A stretch of DNA of 8,980 nt. Origin: Micrococcales bacterium (lineage in GTDB: Bacteria; Actinomycetota; Actinomycetes; Actinomycetales; Dermatophilaceae). Shown piece after piece: positions 1 through 5,290 of this stretch (positions are counted from its first letter, which is position 1; each line of letters starts with the position of its first letter). Location of the stretch: NCBI GenBank assembly GCA_030452775.1, contig JAKDLQ010000087.1, positions 1-8,980 on the forward strand, read 5' to 3'. The notes beneath the pieces were generated by a model. It had not been told where the DNA came from. It saw nothing but the letters and a program-made list of their open reading frames with translations, and did no database searches. The position numbers and the translations under genes were made by a program.

Positions 1-228
1 GCCCTCGACTCGATCAACGCGGACCTGGCGCACAAGGGAGGGTCGGAGGGCGGGATGCTCACCGCCGGGATCTTCCTCCAGGAGTTCGTCGGCAGCGGTA
101 TCCCATGGAGCCATATCGACATTGCCGGGCCGGCCTTCAACGACAAGGAGGCCAACGGCTACCTCCCCAAGGGTGGGACCGGGTTCGCCGTCCGCACGCT
201 CGTCGCCCTCGCCGAGTCGTACGCCTGA
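1..228 (+). CDS. pepA: Leucyl aminopeptidase (peptidase family M17), C-terminal 75 residues only
   Basis: This is a partial gene: the frame is open from base 1, so the start and the metal-binding catalytic core lie outside the window. M17 enzymes are cytosolic, hexameric, two-metal aminopeptidases that remove N-terminal residues from peptides. What remains is the end of the catalytic domain. It contains GGMLTAGIFLQEFVG, then PWSHIDIAGPAF and a closing GTGFAVRTLVALAES, which is the usual C-terminal pattern of the family (AALFLxEFV, WAHLDIAGPAW, GxGVRTL). It ends in TGA at 226-228, where family members normally end, so the 3' end appears intact. An M17 aminopeptidase also sits beside the E2 gene in M. 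tuberculosis (pepB, Rv2213), which supports the call. A minus-strand gene ends 37 bp downstream, so the two converge; I see no convincing terminator between them. Confidence 0.93.
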   Translation, partial: ALDSINADLAHKGGSEGGMLTAGIFLQEFVGSGIPWSHIDIAGPAFNDKEANGYLPKGGTGFAVRTLVALAESYA

Positions 229-265
229 CCCCACCTGGACGGGCCGGCCTTTCGGCTCGACAGGG

Positions 266-451
266 TCAGCCGGACTTCCGGCGGAACATCTGTTGAACCT
301 TCGCCGGGCCGTGCGCGCCGTGGACCTTCGAACGGTCCCCCTCATCGGAGACGTCCTTGCCGCCATGCGAGTGCTTCTTGTCCAAGGCCTCGCGAAACTT
401 GGCCTTCACCTCTTCGCTGGGGCCGGTCTCGGTTTCTTCCTTCTTCGTCAT
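266..451 (-). CDS. DUF5302 family small hydrophilic protein (61 aa)
   Basis: The protein is 61 aa, highly charged and soluble, with no membrane segment or signal peptide. It begins MTKKEETETGPSEEVKAKFR and ends HGAHGPAKVQQMFRRKSG. The amphipathic EEVKAKFREALDKK segment and the HGPA..Q..FRRKSG tail are the pattern I associate with the actinobacterial DUF5302 family of about 60 aa; the function is unknown. The frame stays open upstream to 601, but I chose the ATG at 449-451. It is preceded by a GGAAGG Shine-Dalgarno sequence 8 nt away, and the family homology begins at this Met. The upstream extension is Arg/Pro-rich noise typical of GC-rich non-coding sequence. It lies 153 bp downstream of another minus-strand gene and converges with pepA. 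The assignment rests on pattern recall, not a search. Confidence 0.85.
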   Translation of the reverse strand: MTKKEETETGPSEEVKAKFREALDKKHSHGGKDVSDEGDRSKVHGAHGPAKVQQMFRRKSG

Positions 452-459
452 GCGAACTA

Positions 460-465
460 CCTTCC
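460..465 (-). promoter_or_regulatory. Shine-Dalgarno sequence of the DUF5302 gene
   Basis: On the minus strand this reads GGAAGG, 8 nt upstream of the ATG at 451. It decides the start: the longer in-frame alternative up to 601 has no comparable site. Confidence 0.7.
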
Positions 466-592
466 AATGGGTCGCGGCCAGGAATGTCGACGCGGAACGC
501 GGACGGTGTGTGGCCACTGTGTCAGCCCGGCGGCATACGGTCCACTGTATTGATGCGTCGTCGACGGGTGGTTGACGGGTGCGGCGCTTTGG

Positions 593-604
593 GGGGTGCA
601 CCCC
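593..604. repeat. 12-bp perfect palindrome directly after the 117-aa gene
   Basis: GGGGTGCACCCC abuts the minus-strand stop codon at 605-607. It could fold as a 4-bp G/C stem with a TGCA loop or act as a dyad protein site. There is no U-tract after it on either strand, so it is not a canonical intrinsic terminator. Confidence 0.35.
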
Positions 605-958
605 TCATTCGGGGCTGCCGCCGGTGCGCCGTTGGCGGGTGTTCCACTGCCGCATCCGGTTGGGGTAGCCCGTCTGGTTCACGTCGTAGACGGGGATCTC
701 GAGCTTGCGGCTGATCGTCCACGCCTCCGCTTGTGTCCCGAGCGCCCGGCGCGTCCACTCGCCGTCATGGGCGATGAGCACGACCGTGGTGGGCGAGACC
801 GACGTCGGCGGCTCGACGTAGGCCTCGACCCCGCGGCGAGACGCGATGAACTCCCGCAGGTGCGCCTCGGCTGCCTTGCGGTCGATGGCCATCTGGGGAC
901 CATCGGAGGGACCGATGGCCACCTGTGTCTTGGACTTGCGGCGGGAGAACCAACCCAT
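605..958 (-). CDS. Uncharacterised actinobacterial protein, 117 aa
   Basis: The protein is 117 aa with no predicted membrane segment. The N-terminus is basic (MGWFSRRKSKTQVAIGP). A middle segment, AEAHLREFIASRRGVEAYVEPP, is followed by TTVVLIAHDGEWTRRALG, then a helix-like AWTISRKLEIPVYDV and NQTGYPNRMRQWN. The alternating hydrophobic strand TTVVLIAHDGEWTRR next to a helix looks like a small alpha/beta fold. I recall similar conserved hypothetical proteins in actinobacteria but no named domain, so I assign no function. The ATG at 956-958 is the natural start: upstream sequence loses coding character, and a TAGAGT -10-like hexamer sits 6 nt before it, which would make the transcript nearly leaderless. 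The Shine-Dalgarno match is poor. It diverges from lpdA across 174 bp and may be co-transcribed with the DUF5302 gene downstream. Confidence 0.8.
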   Translation of the reverse strand: MGWFSRRKSKTQVAIGPSDGPQMAIDRKAAEAHLREFIASRRGVEAYVEPPTSVSPTTVVLIAHDGEWTRRALGTQAEAWTISRKLEIPVYDVNQTGYPNRMRQWNTRQRRTGGSPE

Positions 959-964
959 GCGGAG

Positions 965-970
965 ACTCTA
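965..970 (-). promoter_or_regulatory. Candidate -10 hexamer (TAGAGT) for the 117-aa gene
   Basis: TAGAGT on the minus strand fits the actinobacterial TANNNT -10 pattern and ends 6 nt before the ATG. That distance would place transcription start at or next to the start codon (leaderless mRNA). No clear -35 box is visible at 16-18 nt. Position and pattern are seen; promoter activity is inferred. Confidence 0.28.
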
Positions 971-1006
971 CGACGCGGCCGGGTGTCGAGCATCGCCATA
1001 CCTGCC

Positions 1007-1036
1007 TGTGACGCAGCGCTCGATCAGTGACAAGAT
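1007..1036 (+). promoter_or_regulatory. Weak candidate promoter for the lpdA-sucB cluster
   Basis: A TGTGAC hexamer (1007-1012) lies 18 bp before a CAAGAT hexamer (1031-1036) in the divergent gap upstream of lpdA. Both match the -35 and -10 consensus poorly. It is offered only because the gap must contain the cluster's promoter and nothing better is visible. Confidence 0.2.
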
Positions 1037-1118
1037 GCTTCCTGCGGAGCCATCCCCGCCGGGAGGGGCCTTCGTTCGCGCCAACTCGCGAGTGCACCGG
1101 ATCACCACACCCTCGAGC

Positions 1119-1124
1119 AAGGAG
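1119..1124 (+). promoter_or_regulatory. Shine-Dalgarno sequence of lpdA
   Basis: AAGGAG lies 8 nt before the ATG at 1133. It is a strong, well-spaced ribosome binding site that fixes the lpdA start. Confidence 0.85.
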
Positions 1125-1132
1125 CAGCATCC

Positions 1133-2512
1133 ATGTCGGGTAGTGCCGCAGACGACTACGACGTCATCATCCTCGGCGGAGGGTCGGGCGGCTACGCCTG
1201 TGCGCTGCGGGCCGCCGGGCTCGGCCTATCGGTGGCGCTGGTGGAGAAGGCCAAGCTGGGCGGGACCTGCCTGCATCAGGGGTGTATCCCTACCAAGGCG
1301 ATGCTGCACACGGCCGAGGTCGCCGACGCCACGCGTCAGAGCGCCCAGTTCGGCGTGACGGCCACACTGGAGTCGGTCGATATGGCCGCGGTGCACCGCT
1401 ACAAGGACGGTGTCGTCGCGCGGTTGTACAAGGGTCTGCAGGGACTGGTCAAGGCGGCCACGATCGACTATGTCGAGGGCGTGGGCGCGCTTGATGGCCA
1501 CCGCACCGTCGTCGTCGGCGACCGTCGCCTCAACGCGGCCAACGTCGTCCTGGCGACCGGGAGCCGGGCCCGATCATTGCCCGGGCTCGAGGTCACCGGC
1601 CGGATCATGACGAGCGATGAGGCGCTGACCATCGACGAGGTGCCGGAGCGGGTCGTCGTGCTCGGCGGCGGGGTCATCGGGGTCGAGTTCGCTTCCGTGT
1701 TCAAGAGCTTCGGCGCCGACGTCACGGTCATCGAGGCGCTCCCACGCCTTGTGGCGGCTGAGGACGAGGCGATCAGCAAGCAGCTGGAGCGAGCGTTCCG
1801 CAGGCGCAAGATCGCCGTCAAGACCGGCGCCCGCTTCGCCGGTGCCACCCAGTCCGAGGACGTGGTGACCATCTCCCTCGAGTCGGGCGAGACGCTCGAA
1901 GCCGACCTGCTGCTGGTCGCCGTCGGTCGAGATCCCGCCACGGACGGGCTCGGCTACGAGGCGGCAGGCGTCACAGTCGATCGTGGCTTCGTCCCGACGG
2001 ATGATCGCCTCCGCACCAGCGTCGACGGCGTCTACGCCGTCGGCGACATCGTGCCGGGACTCCAGCTCGCGCACCGGGGGTTCGCGCAGGGCATCTTCGT
2101 CGCCGAAGAGATCGCCGGCCTGGCCCCCGCCGTCATCGACGAGCCCGGCATCCCCCGGGTCACCTACTGCGACCCCGAGATCGCGAGCGTCGGTCTCGAC
2201 GAGGCGCAGGCCAGGGAGAGGTACGGCGAGGTGGAGACCTACGAGTACAACCTTGGCGGCAACGGCAAGTCCCAGATCCTTGGCACGCAAGGTTTCGTCA
2301 AGCTCGTCCGAGCCAAGGACGGGCCTGTCGTCGGGGTGCACATGATCGGTGCCCGGATGGGCGAGCAGGTCGGCGAGGCGCAGCTCATCGTGGGCTGGGA
2401 CGCCCACCCCGAGGACGTCGCCGGGTTCGTTCACGCGCATCCGACCCAGAACGAAGCCCTCGGCGAGGCACACCTCGCCCTCGCCGGAAAGCCATTGCAC
2501 GCACATGCCTGA
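1133..2512 (+). CDS. lpdA: Dihydrolipoamide dehydrogenase (E3), 459 aa
   Basis: This flavoprotein reoxidises dihydrolipoyl groups on E2 subunits and passes the electrons through FAD and a redox disulfide to NAD+. It is the E3 of pyruvate, 2-oxoglutarate and branched-chain dehydrogenase complexes. Visible elements in order are the FAD-binding GGGSGGYACALRAA (about 15-28), the redox-active pair C46/C51 in GGTCLHQGCIPTK, the NAD-binding GGGVIGVEFASVF (178-190), the second FAD motif VYAVGDI (300-306), and the C-terminal dimer domain with HAHPTQNE (434-441), in which H436 and E441 form the catalytic dyad. All catalytic residues are present and the length is normal. The start is fixed by AAGGAG 8 nt upstream. 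The E2 gene follows after 35 bp, so the two are probably one transcript. M. tuberculosis keeps its lpd (Rv0462) elsewhere, so the E3-E2 pairing here is informative. Confidence 0.97.
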   Translation: MSGSAADDYDVIILGGGSGGYACALRAAGLGLSVALVEKAKLGGTCLHQGCIPTKAMLHTAEVADATRQSAQFGVTATLESVDMAAVHRYKDGVVARLYKGLQGLVKAATIDYVEGVGALDGHRTVVVGDRRLNAANVVLATGSRARSLPGLEVTGRIMTSDEALTIDEVPERVVVLGGGVIGVEFASVFKSFGADVTVIEALPRLVAAEDEAISKQLERAFRRRKIAVKTGARFAGATQSEDVVTISLESGETLEADLLLVAVGRDPATDGLGYEAAGVTVDRGFVPTDDRLRTSVDGVYAVGDIVPGLQLAHRGFAQGIFVAEEIAGLAPAVIDEPGIPRVTYCDPEIASVGLDEAQARERYGEVETYEYNLGGNGKSQILGTQGFVKLVRAKDGPVVGVHMIGARMGEQVGEAQLIVGWDAHPEDVAGFVHAHPTQNEALGEAHLALAGKPLHAHA

Positions 2513-2532
2513 TCACAGCCAGAACTGGAACT

Positions 2533-2540
2533 GAGGAGAG
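2533..2540 (+). promoter_or_regulatory. Shine-Dalgarno sequence of sucB
   Basis: GAGGAGAG lies 7 nt before the ATG at 2548, in the 35-bp lpdA-sucB gap. It supports efficient independent translation of the E2 gene. Confidence 0.8.
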
Positions 2541-2547
2541 AATCGAC

Positions 2548-4344
2548 ATGCCCGAACGCGTGACCATGCCGGCCCTGGGTGAATCCGTCACCGAGGGCAC
2601 CGTCACCCGCTGGCTGAAGAACGTCGGCGATCAGGTCGAGGTCGATGAGCCTCTGCTCGAGGTCTCGACCGACAAGGTCGACACGGAGATCCCCTCGCCC
2701 GCGGCCGGGACCCTCCAGGAGATCCTCGTCCAGGAGGATGACACGGTCCCGGTCGGCGCCGACCTGGCCGTCATCGGCGAGGGTGAGTCGGCTGCGCAGG
2801 CCTCGTCCACCCCCGACTCGAAGGACACTACCGAGCCTGCTGCTGAAGAGGAGCCCCCTGAGGAACCGGCCGAGGAGCCGGCTGAGGAGCCTGCGGCCGA
2901 AGCGCAGCCCAGTGCCGAGCAGAAGACCCAGTCTGGCAACGGCGAGCCGGAGTCGCAGGAGGCCGACTCCGGAGGCGAGGCCACGAAGGACAGCACATCG
3001 GAGGGTCACACCGTCGTCATGCCGGCGCTCGGCGAGTCCGTCACCGAAGGCACCGTGACCCGCTGGCTCAAGGCCGAGGGTGACGACGTCGCCGTCGACG
3101 AGCCGCTGCTCGAGGTGTCAACCGACAAGGTCGACACGGAGATCCCGTCGCCCTACGCGGGCAAGCTGAGCAAGATCCTCGTCCAGGAGGACGACACGGT
3201 GCCGGTCGGCGCCGACCTTGCGACCATCGGCGGTTCAGCAGCCGCGCCGGAGGCGCCCCCGAAGGCTGAAGCGGAGGCGGCACCCGAACCCGAGCCCGAG
3301 GCGGAACCCGAGCCCGAGGCGGAGGCGGCACCCGAACCCGAGCCCGAGGCGGAGGCGGCACCCGAGCCCGAGCCAGCCGCGGCGCCAGTCGGGGAGGTCG
3401 ACAGCTCAGCTGCCTATGTCACTCCGCTCGTGCGCAAGCTCGCGAGCCAGCACGGCGTCGATCTGTCCTCGCTTGCCGGCACCGGTGTGGGCGGACGCAT
3501 CCGCAAGCAGGATGTACTCGCGGCAGCCGAAGCGGCCAAGGCGCCCGCTCCAGAGCCCGCGGCGGCCGCGTCCGCACCGGCGTCGGCCACGCCCAGCGCT
3601 CCGGCCGCCTCTGCTGCCCCCGCGCCTTCGGTCTCGCCGAAGCGCGGCACCCGCGAGAAGATGACCCGCCTGCGCAAGGTCATCGCCGGCCGGATGGTCG
3701 AGTCGCTACAGACGTCTGCCCAGCTGACGACGGTGGTCGAGGTCGACCTGACCAAGGTTGCTCGGATGCGAGCCAGGGAGAAGTCGGCCTTCGAGGCACG
3801 TGAGGGCACCAAGCTGTCCTACCTGCCGTTCCTCGCTCTCGCCGCGGTGGAGGCGCTCAAGGCTCATCCGAACGTCAACGCCAGCATCGAGGACGACGAG
3901 ATCGCCTACCACGGCTCGGAGAACCTCTCCATCGCGGTCGACACCGACAAGGGCCTCATCGTGCCGGTCGTCAAGAACGCCGGCGACCTCAACATCGCCG
4001 GCCTCGCCCGGGCCATCGCGGAGCTAGCGGATCGCACGCGCAACAACAAGATCACGCCGGACGACCTGGCCGGCGGCACGTTCACCATCACCAACACGGG
4101 CAGCCGTGGGGCACTCTTCGACACTCCGATCATCAACCAGCCGCAGGTGGCGATCCTCGGCACCGGTGCCCTGGTAAAGCGGCCCGTCGTCGTGGCAGAT
4201 GCAGACGGTGGCGAGTCGATCGCCATCCGCTCGATGATGTATCTCGCCCTCACCTACGACCACCGGATCGTCGACGGAGCCGACGCGGCCCGCTTCCTCG
4301 CCACGATGAAGGAGCGGCTCGAAGAGGGCCAGTTCGAGGTGTGA
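2548..4344 (+). CDS. sucB: Dihydrolipoamide acyltransferase (E2) with two lipoyl domains, 598 aa
   Basis: E2 forms the core of a 2-oxoacid dehydrogenase complex and transfers the acyl group from lipoyl-lysine to CoA. Domains visible: lipoyl domain 1 (about 1-78, lipoylation site K43 in STDKVDTE), an acidic Pro/Glu linker (about 80-150), lipoyl domain 2 (about 153-229, K194), a Glu-Pro repeat linker (about 232-280), a peripheral subunit-binding domain (about 289-327, YVTPLVRKLASQHGVDL to GRIRKQDVLA), an Ala/Pro linker, and the catalytic domain (about 367-598) with the active-site DHRIVDG (H572, D576). The architecture matches the actinobacterial SucB family. The substrate is not settled: the M. 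tuberculosis counterpart DlaT (Rv2215) was first called SucB but serves as pyruvate dehydrogenase E2, and actinobacterial 2-oxoglutarate dehydrogenase often uses an E1-E2 fusion instead. No E1 gene is in the window. It lies 35 bp after lpdA and 37 bp before the epimerase gene. Confidence 0.96.
   Translation: MPERVTMPALGESVTEGTVTRWLKNVGDQVEVDEPLLEVSTDKVDTEIPSPAAGTLQEILVQEDDTVPVGADLAVIGEGESAAQASSTPDSKDTTEPAAEEEPPEEPAEEPAEEPAAEAQPSAEQKTQSGNGEPESQEADSGGEATKDSTSEGHTVVMPALGESVTEGTVTRWLKAEGDDVAVDEPLLEVSTDKVDTEIPSPYAGKLSKILVQEDDTVPVGADLATIGGSAAAPEAPPKAEAEAAPEPEPEAEPEPEAEAAPEPEPEAEAAPEPEPAAAPVGEVDSSAAYVTPLVRKLASQHGVDLSSLAGTGVGGRIRKQDVLAAAEAAKAPAPEPAAAASAPASATPSAPAASAAPAPSVSPKRGTREKMTRLRKVIAGRMVESLQTSAQLTTVVEVDLTKVARMRAREKSAFEAREGTKLSYLPFLALAAVEALKAHPNVNASIEDDEIAYHGSENLSIAVDTDKGLIVPVVKNAGDLNIAGLARAIAELADRTRNNKITPDDLAGGTFTITNTGSRGALFDTPIINQPQVAILGTGALVKRPVVVADADGGESIAIRSMMYLALTYDHRIVDGADAARFLATMKERLEEGQFEV
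2563..3231 (+). repeat. Duplicated lipoyl-domain coding sequence
   Basis: Two copies lie at roughly 2563-2784 and 3016-3231. Protein blocks MPALGESVTEGTVTRWLK, VDEPLLEVSTDKVDTE and ILVQEDDTVPVGADLA are identical between copies, while many third codon positions differ (seven synonymous changes in the first 18-codon block). The duplication is therefore old and held constant by protein-level selection. Confidence 0.9.
3273..3374 (+). repeat. In-frame tandem repeat encoding a Glu/Pro/Ala linker
   Basis: A ~30-bp unit beginning GGAGGCGGCACCCGAACC starts at 3273, 3321 and 3351; the third copy carries a change. An 18-bp partial unit lies at 3303-3320. It encodes the (E)AEAAPEPEPEAE-type flexible linker between lipoyl domain 2 and the E3-binding domain. 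Unit spacing in multiples of 3 means length changes by slippage would keep the frame. Confidence 0.85.
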
Positions 4345-4381
4345 GCGACATCGAACTCGAGACGTCGAGCAGAGCCACGTC

Positions 4382-5290
4382 ATGACGAAGCGCGTCGCCA
4401 TTGCCGGGTCATCCGGACTCATCGGGGGCGCGCTGCGTCGTCATCTGACCGCCCGAGGCGATCAGGTCGTGTCCCTCGTCCGTCGACCGGCCCGAGCATC
4501 GGAGGAACGACGGTGGGACCCGGCTCGCGGCCGGCTCGACCCGATGGCCCTCGACGGGCTCGATGCCATCGTCAACCTCGCCGGGGTGGGTATCGGAGAC
4601 CGACGCTGGAACGACGTCCACAAGCAGGCGGTGGAGCAGTCCCGGATCGAGACGACCGACACGATCTCCGTGGCCCTCGCGATCGAACACGACCGGTCGG
4701 GGCGCAGCATCAGGTTCGTCAACGGCTCCGCCGTTGGCTTCTACGGCGATCGCGGGGACGAGGTGCTGACCGAGGACAGCGCAGCCGGTGACGACTTCCT
4801 CGCCGGGGTGGTCTCCCGATGGGAGGCCGCGACGCAGCCGGCCCAGGACGCAGCCGTGCCGGTCGCCATCGTTCGCACCGGCCTCGTCATGGCTCGTGGC
4901 GCTGGAGCCTTCCAGCCCCTGCTCCGCCTGGCCCGGCTCGGGCTCGGGGGCCCCCTTGGCTCCGGTCGGGAGTGGTGGCCCTATGTCACGCTCGTCGACG
5001 AGGTCCGTGCGCTCACGCATCTCATCGACCATCCCGACCTCACTGGCGTGTTCAACGTCGCGGCACCGGAGGCCAAGCGCCAGAAGGAGATCGCTGCGGC
5101 CATCGGTGCGGCGCTGCGCCGCCCGTCGGTGCTGCCGGCTCCCCGGATCGCGCTGCGGGTGGTCGTCGGGGAGTTCGCCGACTCGATCCTCGCGAGCCAA
5201 CGGGTCACGCCCAGCCGCTTGCTCGCGCACGGGTTCGAGTTCGAGTACCCGGACCTCCAGTCGTCGGTCACCTGGCTCGTGCAGGCCTGA
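4382..5290 (+). CDS. TIGR01777 / DUF1731 family NAD(P)-dependent epimerase-like protein, 302 aa
   Basis: This is an extended short-chain dehydrogenase/reductase-type protein. The N-terminal Rossmann motif is VAIAGSSGLIGGALRRHL (about 5-22), followed by DAIVNLAGVGIGDRRW, FVNGSAVGFYGDRGDE (the signature stretch of this family), GVVSRWEAAT, VAIVRTGLVMARGAG and WWPYVTLVDEVRA. The C-terminal part (about 250-302, PSVLPAPRIALRVVVGEFAD to SRLLAHGFEFEYPDL) matches the DUF1731 tail. The length is typical. Physiological substrate and reaction are unknown; 'sugar nucleotide epimerase' is only a family label. The M. tuberculosis counterpart Rv2216 also lies directly after the E2 gene, so the association is conserved. 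It starts 37 bp after sucB with only a weak AGAG ribosome site, suggesting it is read from the sucB transcript. Its last 23 bp overlap the 3' end of the opposite-strand kinase gene. Confidence 0.93.
   Translation: MTKRVAIAGSSGLIGGALRRHLTARGDQVVSLVRRPARASEERRWDPARGRLDPMALDGLDAIVNLAGVGIGDRRWNDVHKQAVEQSRIETTDTISVALAIEHDRSGRSIRFVNGSAVGFYGDRGDEVLTEDSAAGDDFLAGVVSRWEAATQPAQDAAVPVAIVRTGLVMARGAGAFQPLLRLARLGLGGPLGSGREWWPYVTLVDEVRALTHLIDHPDLTGVFNVAAPEAKRQKEIAAAIGAALRRPSVLPAPRIALRVVVGEFADSILASQRVTPSRLLAHGFEFEYPDLQSSVTWLVQA

Noticed and set aside
242..249. GGCCGGCC palindrome between pepA and the DUF5302 gene as a terminator
   Set aside because: Self-complementary but with no loop and no T-tract; an 8-bp GC palindrome is expected by chance in this composition.
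122..553. 143-codon + strand frame over the pepA end and DUF5302 gene
   Set aside because: Its first part is the wrong frame of pepA and the rest is antisense to the DUF5302 gene.
452..601. Longer start for the DUF5302 gene (111 aa)
   Set aside because: The extension has no family similarity, while the internal ATG at 451 has a good Shine-Dalgarno sequence.
1574..2506. 310-codon minus-strand open frame opposite lpdA
   Set aside because: Asp/Gly/Leu-rich antisense frame typical of high-GC genes; lpdA on the + strand has all catalytic motifs.
4356..4369. CTCGA-GACG-TCGAG hairpin between sucB and the epimerase gene as a terminator
   Set aside because: Only a 5-bp stem, no U-run, and the downstream gene seems to depend on the upstream transcript.
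4409..5230. 273-codon minus-strand open frame opposite the epimerase gene
   Set aside because: No motif or plausible start; a mirror frame of a conserved gene.
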